Source: an uncultured Ignavibacteria bacterium (GTDB taxonomy: Bacteria > Bacteroidota > Ignavibacteria > Tepidaquicellales > Tepidaquicellaceae). Taken from it: a stretch of 14,648 nt of DNA. This document shows, one piece after another, positions 7,430-14,648 of this stretch. Location of the stretch: the NCBI GenBank assembly GCA_937924675.1, contig CALEVL010000083.1:1-14648 (forward strand). The letters run 5' to 3'. Position numbers and translations under genes: made by a program. The notes under the pieces are model-generated. The model was not told where the DNA came from and searched no databases. It saw nothing but the letters and a program-made list of their open reading frames with translations. Within the stretch, counting starts at the first letter, position 1. Each line of letters opens with the position of its first letter.

Positions 7430-10429
7430 ATGATCATCAACTTGGAAAACAAACCAACCGGATTCGTAACATTCCTTTTCACAGACATTGAAGGAAGCAC
7501 AAGGCTTGCACAGGAGTTTCCTGAAAATCTTCAGCAATCACTTGACCGGCATCATTCGATCATGAATGATGCAATCGGGTCAAACAATGGTTTTGTCTTT
7601 GAGATTGTCGGCGATGCCTTCTGTGCTGCATTTCAGGAACCGCTTGATGCAGTGAAAGCTGCAGTGAAGGCACAGAGAGAGCTTGCCCGTGAGGACTGGA
7701 AAGAAGCGGTTATCAAGTCGAGGATTGGCATCCATACAGGCAATGCAGAGTGGAACAATAACAGATACATGGGCTACATAACTCTTGCCAGAACTGCAAG
7801 AGTAATGTCATCGGCATACGGAGAGCAAATACTAATCTCAAAAGATGTATATGAATTGTGCAGCCTCTCTGATGATACAGGTATTTCATTCCGTGACCTT
7901 GGTGAAAGAAGGCTGAAAGATCTGATCCAGCCGATTAGACTTTACCAGATAATCTCAGAAGGTTTACAGGAAAACTTTCCTCCTCTCAAGACCCTTGATG
8001 CAAGACCGAACAATCTTCCTATTCAACTCACAAGCTTCATTGGAAGGAACGAAGAGATCAAAGAAATAAAGGAGCTGATGAAGGAGGCTCGTCTTCTGAC
8101 TCTGGCGGGCGCCGGCGGGGCAGGTAAGACACGTCTTGCATTGCAAGTTGCCGCGGATATGATTGATGATTATCCAAACGGCGTCTGGATTGTCGAACTT
8201 GCTTCACTTCTCGAACATGAATATCTCCCGAACGCAGTAACCGGTGCTCTTGGTATTCTGGAGCAGCCGGGCAAGAAGATTGAAGACGCACTGATAGATC
8301 ATCTTAAAGACAAAGAGATACTTCTGCTTTTCGATAACTGCGAGCATTTAGTCCATTCTGTTTCTTTACTTGCCGAGAAGATCCTTACTTCTTGCCCGAA
8401 GGTCTCGATCCTCTCAACCAGCAGAGAAGCTTTACGTTGCGATGGTGAACAGACACATAAAATTATGTCACTTGCTTTCCCAAAGCCTGACTCGCAGGAG
8501 ACTGCGGAACAGTTGACTCAGTATGAATCAGTTCGGTTGTTTATTGAAAGAGCATTAAGTGTGAACAGGCAATTCAGAGTCAACAGCGAAAATGCACAGT
8601 CGCTGGCACAGATCTGTTACAGGCTCGACGGGATTCCGCTTGCAATTGAACTTGCAGCGGCAAGAATGAAGGCTATGTCTGTTGAGCAGGTGCAGAACAG
8701 ACTCAACAACAGATTTCAACTTCTGACGGGCGGCAAGAGAACTTCACTTCCGCGACAGCAAACTTTGAAAGCGCTTATTGACTGGAGTTATGATTTGCTC
8801 TCTGAAAACGAAGCAACGCTGTGCAACCGATTGTCAGTGTTTTCCGGTGGATGGACTCTGGACGCTGCTGAAGAAATATGTTCAGATGAGAGGATAGACA
8901 GAATGAATGTGGTTGACTTGTTAACTGATCTTTCCGAAAAGTCATTGATAATCTTTGACGAGGAGAAAGTCAGATACAGGATGCTTGAGACAATAAAGCA
9001 ATACGGAGATGACAGGCTTAGAGAAGCAAATGAGAATAACAGTATCTCTGATATTCACATGAGATATTTTGAAAAGGTGGCAATGAAAGCTGACAAAGAT
9101 CTGTTTAGTCCGGATTCCGCGAATGTCATGAGATTTTTTGATGATGAGATAAGCAATTTGGAAAGAGCCTACCTCCATGCATTGGAGAAGCATGACCTTG
9201 AAACGGCGGTTAACATTTCGATCTCAATAGTTGAATACAGAAAGCTGGGAGGGCAATTCTCCGAAGGGATTGAATGGCTGGAAAAAGTTTATGAGCACAA
9301 ATCTGATTTATCTGAGCATAAACTCAATGAACTGATACTGAAGATAGGGAGCATTGCACAATTGAAAGCTGAGTTTGACAAAGCCAAGGAATTTGTGAGC
9401 ATGAGTCTGGAATTCAGCAGAAAAACCGGCGATAAGTCAGGCATTGCAGCCGGACTCATAATCCTCGGCCGTATTGCCAGTCTACAGGGTGATTCTGCCA
9501 AAGCGCTTGATATCATGACAGAAGCTTTGGCATGTTCACGTGAGACAGGAGATAAGAAAAGTATAGCAGCTTCACTTCTGAACATAGGAATGATAAAAAC
9601 AGAACATGCCGATTATTCAGGCGTGCTGGAATTATATGAGGAGAGCAGGCAGATTTATTCCGAAATAGGTTATAAGCTTGGAATGTCTCAGGCATTAGCT
9701 TGCCTCGGAAATATTGCCTATGAAACCAAAGACTATCAGCATTCTTTCAAAATGATGAATGAGAGTCTTCTGATATCCCGTGAAATTGGCGACAAAAGAA
9801 ATATAGCTTATACACTCTTTAATATTGCAGCATGCTCTGACGAGCTAGGTGACAGGACCAATTCAATGAAACTTACAATGGAATGTCAAAAGATCTTCGG
9901 AGAAATAGGAGATAGAAGAGGTATGGCTTTGGCATTGGCAAATCTCGGAGTAATGGAGCATGGGCTTGAACAATATGACGCTGCCATTGAGCATTACACT
10001 CAAGGCATAGCTATTTCCAAAGATATTGGATTCAAGTTTCTTACCGCAGTACTTGCATACAGCCTGGGGCGGACATACTTCATTAAGGAAGAATACGATC
10101 TGTGTTTGAAGAATTACAAAGAGAGTCTTGCCATTTGTAAAGAACTTAATAACAAAAAGCACACTGTCCTCAATTTAACCGGCATATCTGAACTTTTCAG
10201 TATAAGGGGAAGAGAAGCTGATGGCGCTAAGCTTCTTGGCTTTGTTGACAAATTTCAAAAGCTCAATGATATTGTTATGCTTGGTTTGGAGAAAGACTTT
10301 TTTGATAAGGTATATAGTGAAGTATATTCTGGTTTAGCAGTTCATTTAGGTCCTGATTCTTTTGACCGGATATTTGAGGAAGGAAGATCAATAACATTAG
10401 AGAAGGCAATGGACATTGCGTTTTCATGA
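7430..10429 (+). CDS. Class III cyclase domain / NB-ARC-like ATPase / TPR regulator
   Basis: This encodes 999 residues with no TM or signal peptide, so it is cytoplasmic. The class III cyclase domain (about 10-180) has FTDIEGST with metal Asp D19, FEIVGDAF with metal Asp D62, and E58 at the purine-specifying position (Lys in adenylyl, Glu in many guanylyl cyclases). In RYMGYITLARTARVM, R124 is kept but the catalytic Asn position is A120, so activity is doubtful. The STAND/NB-ARC-like ATPase (about 205-520) has Walker A GAGGAGKT with K233, Walker B LLLFDN with D302, STSRE, the GIPLA-type motif DGIPLAIELAA and a winged-helix-like LSVFSGGWTLDAAEE. The C-terminal half (about 570-960) carries roughly eight 40-residue TPRs with the recurrent GDK.../NIG pattern. 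Such proteins act as switch-like signal integrators, with TPRs sensing and NB-ARC oligomerising. The divergent neighbour is a cyclic-nucleotide-binding channel. Confidence 0.93.
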   Translation: MIINLENKPTGFVTFLFTDIEGSTRLAQEFPENLQQSLDRHHSIMNDAIGSNNGFVFEIVGDAFCAAFQEPLDAVKAAVKAQRELAREDWKEAVIKSRIGIHTGNAEWNNNRYMGYITLARTARVMSSAYGEQILISKDVYELCSLSDDTGISFRDLGERRLKDLIQPIRLYQIISEGLQENFPPLKTLDARPNNLPIQLTSFIGRNEEIKEIKELMKEARLLTLAGAGGAGKTRLALQVAADMIDDYPNGVWIVELASLLEHEYLPNAVTGALGILEQPGKKIEDALIDHLKDKEILLLFDNCEHLVHSVSLLAEKILTSCPKVSILSTSREALRCDGEQTHKIMSLAFPKPDSQETAEQLTQYESVRLFIERALSVNRQFRVNSENAQSLAQICYRLDGIPLAIELAAARMKAMSVEQVQNRLNNRFQLLTGGKRTSLPRQQTLKALIDWSYDLLSENEATLCNRLSVFSGGWTLDAAEEICSDERIDRMNVVDLLTDLSEKSLIIFDEEKVRYRMLETIKQYGDDRLREANENNSISDIHMRYFEKVAMKADKDLFSPDSANVMRFFDDEISNLERAYLHALEKHDLETAVNISISIVEYRKLGGQFSEGIEWLEKVYEHKSDLSEHKLNELILKIGSIAQLKAEFDKAKEFVSMSLEFSRKTGDKSGIAAGLIILGRIASLQGDSAKALDIMTEALACSRETGDKKSIAASLLNIGMIKTEHADYSGVLELYEESRQIYSEIGYKLGMSQALACLGNIAYETKDYQHSFKMMNESLLISREIGDKRNIAYTLFNIAACSDELGDRTNSMKLTMECQKIFGEIGDRRGMALALANLGVMEHGLEQYDAAIEHYTQGIAISKDIGFKFLTAVLAYSLGRTYFIKEEYDLCLKNYKESLAICKELNNKKHTVLNLTGISELFSIRGREADGAKLLGFVDKFQKLNDIVMLGLEKDFFDKVYSEVYSGLAVHLGPDSFDRIFEEGRSITLEKAMDIAFS

Positions 10430-11291
10430 GAGAGTTTTGCAGAGGGAAGTCCCGGGCTTAATTCCCTGACTATGACACCGGTAATTTGAAATTCGGTATC
10501 GCATGTTTTCCCGGGTAGTTGGTGCCTGCGGTCTCTTACGGGTTCCCGAACACAGTACATCCCTGCTGCAGACAGGAGGACCATCAGCAACATTCAAATT
10601 TATTTTGAGTTATGTTCATGTGATGTAAAAAAAACGGCCGGGGCAGTACCGGCATTGCTGCTATAATTGGAAGTGCAGTATTAATGTCATTCTCTGATAT
10701 TGGTACTTTGTTGGTGATCTAAGAAATTGCTTTTGTACTTTCCACACTTTGTTAAATGCTTTGTGCAAACTCCTTGGAGCCTGTCAGAGGCCGCAGGGAC
10801 CAACAACGGCTGAACGGCTGAATTTGAAAATAACAGAGTTTTTGAAAAATACTTATGAATTCAAAAACTGTGATTTACAATCCCGAAATTCCGATTGCCT
10901 AAAGTATAACTTAACCGGAGCTTGAAAATCCTTAATCCGGACGAATTTTTGCGGATTTTCATTGGCTTTTCTTTGATTCATTACATTTTCATTTCTAAAA
11001 ACTTAAATATTTGTCTTTGATAAATGAATCTGTTTGATTTAACTTTTACCAAGTCGATCTGAATTTGTAACTTTTGAAGAATAATTGCATTCCCCGATTC
11101 AAAATTCTAAGTCGTTCATTATAACTCTATACGAACTGCTCTGATAATACATATTCATTTTGTTCTCAACATGTAACAGCAGGACTAAATAAGTCAAAGA
11201 GTTGAAAGCTGTGGCGGGGCCGTCCCTTTGGACAAATTTGAATCATTTTACAAAAATCATCACGAAAATATTCTTTGAAAGGAGAATCGAA
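10430..11291. other. 862-bp non-coding region before the secreted repeat-protein gene
   Basis: No credible gene is seen. Structures noted: AGGGAA / TTCCCT (10443-10448 / 10462-10467), just after the cyclase stop and without a T-run; a minus-strand terminator-like hairpin at 10627-10653; a tandem ACGGCTGA ACGGCTGA near 10808-10823; and GAAAATCC / GGATTTTC (10924-10931 / 10953-10960) followed by T-rich DNA, a possible weak rightward terminator. From about 10960 to 11290 the DNA is AT-rich and should hold the promoter and leader of the downstream gene. I see no recognisable riboswitch core. Confidence 0.4.
10627..10653 (-). terminator. Terminator-like hairpin on the minus strand
   Basis: On the minus strand GCCGG / CCGGC (+ strand 10637-10641 and 10649-10653, 7-nt loop) is followed after CG by eight T residues (+ strand A-run 10627-10634). 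No leftward gene is visible upstream of it within the window. It may end an unseen antisense or small RNA, or shield the cyclase 3' end. Confidence 0.35.
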
Positions 11292-11780
11292 ATGCAGAAA
11301 TTCAAGTTACAATTTGTCTTCATTTTTTTAATGTCTTTGTTGATTTCCGGAACTGCATTTTCAGACAATGAACTGTTCAGAAGCACTGCTTCCGGAAACT
11401 GGAATGCGACATCAACCTGGGAAATGTCAACCAACGGCGGAGCACTCTGGATTCCCGCGACATTAACACCAACAAATTTTAGCAGTACTATTTCAATATT
11501 TCATGTAGTAACGGTTACTGCTGATGTCACTGCTGATCAGATCATAATTCAAACCGGTGCAGAGCTTTCAATAGATTCCGGTATTACTCTGACCTATCCC
11601 GGAAATACAAGTACATTTACACTTTCCAATTCTGCTGTTTCAGGTGCAGGTACATTCAAAGTGCTGGGACCATTAACGATGGATTTGAAACCCTCCGGAG
11701 TATTCAGCGCCGGGTTGAAAATTGCATCAGGTTCTGTTGTCGCAACTGACTTTACATCTCCTCGCATAGGCAGATTATAA
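11292..11780 (+). CDS. Secreted repeat protein, N-terminal part ending at in-frame TAA
   Basis: The ATG at 11292 is chosen because AAAGGAG lies 8 nt upstream and a clear signal peptide follows (MQKFKLQFVFIFLMSLLISG, likely cut near AFS-DNE). In-frame codons before it (from a TTG at 11202) give no export signal. As it stands this is a 162-residue product. The mature start, RSTASGNWNATSTWEMSTNGGALW, is the usual opening of large surface or secreted beta-helix-like proteins of Bacteroidota and Ignavibacteria, and leads into HVVTVTADVTADQIIIQTGAELSI. The TAA at 11778-11780 sits inside the first copy of a ~186-residue repeat; the same frame continues uninterrupted to 14450. The gene is most simply one 1052-codon ORF broken by one nonsense codon. 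The stop could be a true mutation, a sequence error or, less likely, readthrough. Confidence 0.8.
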   Translation: MQKFKLQFVFIFLMSLLISGTAFSDNELFRSTASGNWNATSTWEMSTNGGALWIPATLTPTNFSSTISIFHVVTVTADVTADQIIIQTGAELSIDSGITLTYPGNTSTFTLSNSAVSGAGTFKVLGPLTMDLKPSGVFSAGLKIASGSVVATDFTSPRIGRL

Positions 11781-13215
11781 GGACCGGTTACAGTTGACTC
11801 CGGAGCAACATTGGGTTCACTTCTGTCATTCCATAACACTGCATTCTCACTTGAATTCTATGGAGATTTAACTAACAACGGTACTATAACATCAGCCCCG
11901 GCAACAGCAGATAATAAGGTACATACTTTCAAAGGATCTACACTAATAAATAACGGCGTCATAAATCCTTCTATTTTTAATATGGATTCTGTTGCGAACG
12001 TCTCCGGGACGGGAACATTCTCTCCTACTAATTATCTGTCTGTCGGAGCAAACGGAAATATTACTTTGCTTTCAAATGTTACTTTTTCTCCCGGAGGTAA
12101 TTTTTATGTTTTTACAAGTGGAATTTTGAATCCGAACGGTAATACAATAAACTATACTTCAGGGACATTAGAAATTCAGAGTGGCGGAACGATTGTAAAT
12201 TCGGGTTTAGTAAAAACTCAAAATGCGGTGATTTTGAATTTAAGAGCAGGTTCATTTTTTAATGCTCCGTTAAATGTTTCTTCAGGAAGCACTACAAGAG
12301 CAACTGACTTTACATCTCCGTATATCGGAAGATTATACGGTAATGTGACAGTAGATGCAGGGGGAACACTTACATCATCTCTGACTTCATCAAACACTGC
12401 ATACGTACTTGAATTCTATGGAAATTTAACAAACAACGGGACTTTAACAACAATTTCACAAGCGAATAATAAGAGACTTACTTTCAAAGGATCTGTATTG
12501 ATTAATAATGGTGTCATAAACCCTGAAAGATTTACAATGGATTCTGTTTCAAATGTATCAGGAACCGGTGCATTTGCTCCGACTTATAATTTGGGTATCG
12601 GAGCTAACGGAAATATCACTCTGTTGTCAGATGTTACATTCTCTCCGGCAAATCAGTTTATTCTTACCTCGGGAGCAATTCTTAATCCGAACGGTAATAC
12701 AATAAATTACACTTCTGGGACTTTAGAGCTTAACAACGGTGCAACAATTACAAATTCAGGTTTATTCAAAACTCAGAATGCAGTGACTTTTAACTTAAGA
12801 GGCGGTTCCGCTTTTAATGCGCCTTTAAATGTAACTTCAGGCAGTATTGTTGCGGCAACTGATCTTACTTCTCCTTATCTCGGGGAATTATTTGGTGATG
12901 TTACAGTTGATGCCGGTGGTACTTTGGGTTCATATATGGCGTTCTACAACACTTCTTTTAAACTTGACATATATGGAAATTTAACAAACAACGGGACAAT
13001 TACTGCAAATTCAGCTGCTAATAAAACTCTTACATTCTATGGCTCAGCTTTTGTAAATAACGGATTAGTCAGCCATCGCTTCTTCAATTTCAATTCTATT
13101 GCAACATTGAGCGGAACAGGTTCCTTTACATCTAATACGAGTGTTTTGAGCGGAGCTGCAATTACACTAAACAGTAACCATCAATTTGCAAATCTGACCA
13201 TTAACGCCGGAGGTA
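11742..13215 (+). repeat. Tandem in-frame coding repeat, 2.6 copies of ~186 codons
   Basis: Copy A starts at 11742, B at 12300 and C at 12855, judged by the shared start ATDFTSP / ATDLTSP. The periods are 558 and 555 bp. Each copy runs TDxTSPxxGxL-Y/F-G-x-VTVDAGG-xLG...Y-G-NLTNNGT...LINNGVINP...SGTG...GNITLLS...NPNGNTINYTSGTLE...TQNAV. Copy C loses its second half near 13215. DNA similarity between copies is high in places (for example around ATGGAAATTTAACAAACAAC), showing fairly recent duplication. Confidence 0.85.
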
Positions 13216-14450
13216 CTTTTAATATGGACAACTGGACAGTCGGATTCACTTCTTCAAATCCAATTACTCAAAACGGTACTCTTTCTAATGCGAACAGTAT
13301 GATTGAATACATCGGAACGGCTCTTCAGACGATTTCTACATCAAACATTGTTTATCATAAACTAAGGATCAACAACGCAAACGGAACAAGCCTTGCCGGA
13401 AACGTTACGGTTAACGATACTCTTTCTGTAATTCTCGGAGACCTCGACATGAACACCAGGATCCTCACATTGTCTGCAACCGGTTATCTGACTGAAACCC
13501 CGGGCAATACAGTAACCGGAGGCACTGGATACATTACGACAACAAGAAATGTCGGAATTCCAAGTTCACTTAATATAGGTGGTCTCGGAGCTGTATTAAC
13601 GGCAACAACAGACTTGGGAAATACAGAGATAAGAAGAGGACATGCCGTGCAAACCGGCGGCAGCATAAAAAGATATTATGATATTTCGCCTGCAAACAAT
13701 TCAGGATTGACCGCAACATTAAAATTTAAATATGATGAATCAGAACTTGTTCTTCGTCCGGAATCAATTTTGAGATTGAAGAAGTCAACTAATTCAGGTG
13801 CCAGCTACATCTTAATGGGAGGTTCTGCCAATCCATCATTGAACGAAATTACATTATCGGGCATATCATCCTTTTCGAGATGGACAGCAGACTCCAGCGG
13901 TACTTCTGCAGTGATAGGAATGGCAATTCAGGGATTTTATAATTCTGCTTCAAACAGATTGAACATGCTTGATACAGTGCGGGTCTATTTCAGAAATTCT
14001 TCACCCCCTTACAATGTAATTGATTCGGGGATATCAATTCTTGATTCCGTGACCTTAAATGCATCTTTTGTTTTGCCTTCATTAACAACCGGAACATACT
14101 TCCTGCAAATAAAACACAGAAATTCGATTGAAACCTGGAGCAGCATCGGAGTATCTTACACAAGTGGAAACACTCTTGTTTATAGTTTTCTAACATCAAC
14201 AGCTCAGGCATTCGGAAGCAATATGATTCAGGTTGATGCATCACCTTTGCGATTTGCAATATACGGCGGCGATGTGAATCAGGATGGAACAATTGATGCG
14301 ACCGATGTCAGCCTGATTGACAATGATGCCCAGAATTTTATCAGCGGTTACGTGCTAACGGACATTACGGGCGACCGGTTTGCTGACGGGTCTGACTTTG
14401 CAATTGCGGATAACAATGCGGCGAATTTTGTCAGCGTGGTAATACCGTGA
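11781..14450 (+). pseudogene. Secreted repeat protein, remainder after the nonsense codon; dockerin-like C-terminus
   Basis: This continues the frame opened at 11292 for ~890 codons and has no plausible independent start; the first possible initiator is a TTG at 11811 with no SD. It holds the rest of repeat A, a complete repeat B and a shortened repeat C, all rich in Asn, Thr, Gly and Ser and of beta-solenoid type (FYGNLTNNGT, INNGVINP, SGTGTF, GANGNITLL, NPNGNTINYTSG). A non-repeat region follows (about 13216-13900), then an Ig/FN3-like module (AIQGFYN...LNMLDTVRVYFRN, about 13920-14240). The C-terminus is a dockerin-like pair of Ca-binding loops, GDVNQDGTIDATD and DITGDRFADGSD. A surface or extracellular adhesive or structural role is inferred. 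The repeats and C-terminus stay conserved after the stop, so decay, if real, is recent. Confidence 0.75.
14262..14447 (+). other. Dockerin-like C-terminal domain
   Basis: Two EF-hand-like Ca loops are visible, D-V-N-Q-D-G-T-I-D-A-T-D and D-I-T-G-D-R-F-A-D-G-S-D, each followed by a short helix with an AxNF/VxNF ending (AQNFISGYV, AANFVSVVIP). Similar tails end many large secreted proteins of Ignavibacteria-like genomes. The second loop has Arg where Gly is usual (DRFAD). The role is probably anchoring or protein contact; no cohesin is visible in the window. Confidence 0.65.
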
Positions 14451-14498
14451 AGGAGAATTAAGAACTAAAAATTGAGAATTTAAGAAACAAGATAATTA

Positions 14499-14648
14499 CA
14501 CTCAGCCTGCGACTTAAGTCGCGGGCAAGAATGGAATGCAACGAGGAAATTACAACAACAACATTTCACTCAGCCCACGATTTCAATCGTGGACAGGAAG
14601 CAACATCATTCCACTCAGCCCACGATTTCAATCGTGGGCAGGAAGCAA
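14499..14648. repeat. Array of three palindromic (REP-like) repeats
   Basis: Three units begin with CACTCAGCC at 14499, 14567 and 14612. Each is followed by a ~22-bp near-perfect hairpin (14505-14526, 14573-14594, 14618-14639) and a tail like GGGCAGGAAGCAA. Unit 1 has the stem GCGACTT/AAGTCGC, while units 2 and 3 have CACGATT/AATCGTG, so both arms change together. Spacing is irregular (68 and 45 bp), and unit 3 runs to the window edge. This is typical of extragenic palindromic elements and unlike CRISPR. The hairpins may also end transcription of the upstream gene. Confidence 0.7.

Noticed and set aside
10342..10593. 83-codon minus-strand ORF overlapping the cyclase 3' end
   Set aside because: It overlaps the conserved end of the cyclase gene and has an odd composition and no domain. 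The start MLLMVLLSAAG is only superficially signal-like.
11190..11240. GC-rich leader segment considered as a cyclic-di-GMP-type riboswitch
   Set aside because: Short GAAAGC and GGGGCC fragments are present, but the required paired stems and conserved core spacing are absent. Only a 4-bp GTCC / GGAC hairpin is visible.
11202..11291. Upstream TTG start for the secreted protein
   Set aside because: It gives a non-export N-terminus and no SD. The ATG at 11292 has AAAGGAG at correct spacing and a standard signal peptide.
11778..11780. TAA reassigned to a sense codon
   Set aside because: TAA ends the 290-520 gene, and the other long genes contain no internal TAA, so the standard code fits.
11811..14450. 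Independent gene starting at TTG 11811
   Set aside because: There is no SD and no signal peptide, the start falls inside a repeat unit, and the frame is the same as the gene interrupted at 11778.
14499..14648. Possible CRISPR array at the right end
   Set aside because: Spacing is irregular (68 and 45 bp), the repeat is mostly a perfect palindrome, its stem sequence varies between copies, and no cas gene is present.

Overview
The window looks like DNA from the Bacteroidota/Chlorobiota/Ignavibacteriota side of the FCB group, most plausibly an Ignavibacteria-like organism. Three things suggest this: a one-piece sensor kinase with two-propeller Reg_prop repeats, a Y_Y_Y domain and HisKA_3; a large secreted repeat protein that ends in a dockerin-like GDVNQDG / DITGDRFADGSD segment of a kind I associate with Ignavibacteria; and AT-leaning DNA in which some genes have a Shine-Dalgarno site and others have none. 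This placement rests on family recognition, not on a database search.

Layout. (1) 1-289 is non-coding and hairpin-rich: three spaced REP-like hairpins, a 10-bp stem and an intrinsic terminator reading leftward. (2) 290-520 (-) encodes a tiny exported peptide with its own SD site and that terminator. (3) 786-5202 (-) is an apparent three-gene operon: a Cys-rich secreted protein, a giant sensor histidine kinase, and a LuxR-type response regulator that overlaps the kinase gene. (4) 5619-7085 (-) is an MscS-type channel with a C-terminal cyclic-nucleotide-binding domain. Across a 311-344 bp divergent intergenic region lies (5) 7430-10429 (+), a class III nucleotide cyclase domain fused to an NB-ARC-like ATPase and TPRs. 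(6) 10430-11291 is a long non-coding gap. (7) 11292-14450 (+) is one secreted, internally repeated protein gene split by a single in-frame TAA. (8) 14499-14648 holds a second, unrelated family of palindromic repeats that runs off the window end.

How the genes may work together. The operon reads as a periplasmic sensing system (secreted Cys-rich protein, propeller sensor kinase, DNA-binding regulator). The divergent cyclase/channel pair reads as a possible cyclic-nucleotide module: one protein carries a purine cyclase fold with a Glu at the purine-specifying position, and its neighbour carries an intact-looking cyclic-nucleotide pocket. Several key residues depart from family norm. The kinase has HxxxH in place of the DxxxQ phosphatase motif, the cyclase has Ala at the transition-state Asn position, and the secreted protein has a nonsense codon where its paralogous repeats have Tyr or Phe. 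I see no tRNA, rRNA, CRISPR array or intact mobile element. Both window ends lie in or next to palindromic repeats, which would fit a contig broken at repeats.
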